Positions 42,135-42,652 of a DNA stretch of 42,652 nucleotides are shown here, in pieces. Numbering within the stretch: position 1 is the first letter of the stretch; the number at the start of each line of letters is the position of its first letter. The position numbers and the translations under genes are program-made. Where the stretch lies: assembly GCA_937129385.1 (NCBI GenBank), contig CAKZNC010000144.1, positions 1 through 42,652 of the forward strand, written 5' to 3'. The notes beneath the pieces were generated by a model. That model was not told the origin of the DNA. It made no database searches and saw only the letters and a list, made by a program, of their open reading frames with translations. Origin of the DNA: an uncultured Bacteroidota bacterium. GTDB taxonomy: Bacteria > Bacteroidota > Bacteroidia > Bacteroidales > GCA-2748055.

Positions 42135-42166
42135 TTGGAGAATAGAAAATTTACTGCTTATCTTTG
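42135..42166 (+). promoter_or_regulatory. rRNA operon promoter P2
   Basis: TATCTTTG (42159-42166) followed by CATCCG, with TTG at 42135-42137, a 21-base spacing that is two more than optimal. Weaker than P1 and P3 on paper. Confidence 0.55.
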
Positions 42167-42221
42167 CATCCGCTTTTGGGAAAACAACGTGGTTTTCGAG
42201 CGAGTTTTTTGAAAGATTTTT

Positions 42222-42251
42222 TTGGACGAATTAGATTAATAACTATCTTTG
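42222..42251 (+). promoter_or_regulatory. rRNA operon promoter P3
   Basis: TTG (42222-42224), exactly 19 bases, then TATCTTTG (42244-42251), followed by CAGTCCG. The promoter closest to 16S rRNA, about 125 bp upstream. Confidence 0.85.
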
Positions 42252-42270
42252 CAGTCCGTAAAAATAAAAG

Positions 42271-42287
42271 ACAAGTTCTTTGAAAAT
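42271..42287 (+). promoter_or_regulatory. boxA-like element, second copy
   Basis: ACAAGTTCTTTGAAAAT lies about 90 bases before 16S rRNA, where Bacteroidota rRNA leaders carry a boxA-like antitermination site. Confidence 0.6.
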
Positions 42288-42375
42288 ATTGAAGCACTAA
42301 AATAGGTAAGAAAAGCAACCGAAAATTCAATTTTTTGGAGTGAAGAATCTTGAGTAAATCTCAAACTTTTTAATT

Positions 42376-42652
<277 letters not shown>

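Overview
The window comes from a Bacteroidota chromosome, probably Bacteroidales/Marinilabiliales-like. The evidence is two SusC/SusD pairs, several proteins ending in type IX secretion (T9SS) C-terminal sorting domains, Bacteroidota promoters (TTG-N19-TAnnTTTG), acidic residues after lipobox cysteines, and the 5' end of a 16S rRNA gene with a Bacteroidota V1 region at the right edge. The exact taxon is inferred, not proven.

Layout. (1) 60-3178, minus strand: a DUF5916-type outer-membrane protein with a CBM9-like domain, and a secreted alpha/beta hydrolase. (2) 3568-16736, plus strand: a six-gene operon made of two consecutive modules, each FAS1 (fasciclin) lipoprotein, SusC, SusD, ending in a strong intrinsic terminator. 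(3) 16888-33325: the enzyme part of what looks like a beta-1,3-glucan (laminarin-type) utilization locus. It holds a GH16 laminarinase-like enzyme and a divergent GH5 enzyme, both T9SS cargo with CBM6-like modules. A leftward group follows: a secreted CBM9-like glycan-binding protein, a terminator, an MFS sugar porter, a GH158-like lipoprotein and a cytoplasmic GH149-like phosphorylase. Upstream of this group is a membrane-spanning propeller/Y_Y_Y/LuxR regulator. (4) 33795-38922: a CotH-family secreted protein, a small T9SS cargo protein, a DUF2892 membrane protein and an exported aldose 1-epimerase. (5) 39094-41269: dihydroorotase and a dolichol-phosphate-mannose-synthase-like GT2. (6) 41270-42652: repeat-rich DNA, then a multi-promoter rRNA leader and the start of 16S rRNA.

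How the genes may work together (inference): GH16, GH5 and the GH158-like enzyme cut beta-1,3-glucan outside the cell or at its surface. FAS1 lipoproteins, SusD and the CBM9-like protein capture glycan, SusC imports oligosaccharides, the MFS porter carries sugars over the inner membrane, and the cytoplasmic phosphorylase releases glucose-1-phosphate. The regulator would sense periplasmic sugar.

The least explained signal is a set of period-7 tandem repeats with different unit sequences at intergenic sites (1-54, 39056-39095, 41338-41449, 41703-41842). Two of them are exactly 16 and 20 heptamers long. These two form partly inverted copies around an open frame with no obvious start, just upstream of the rRNA operon.
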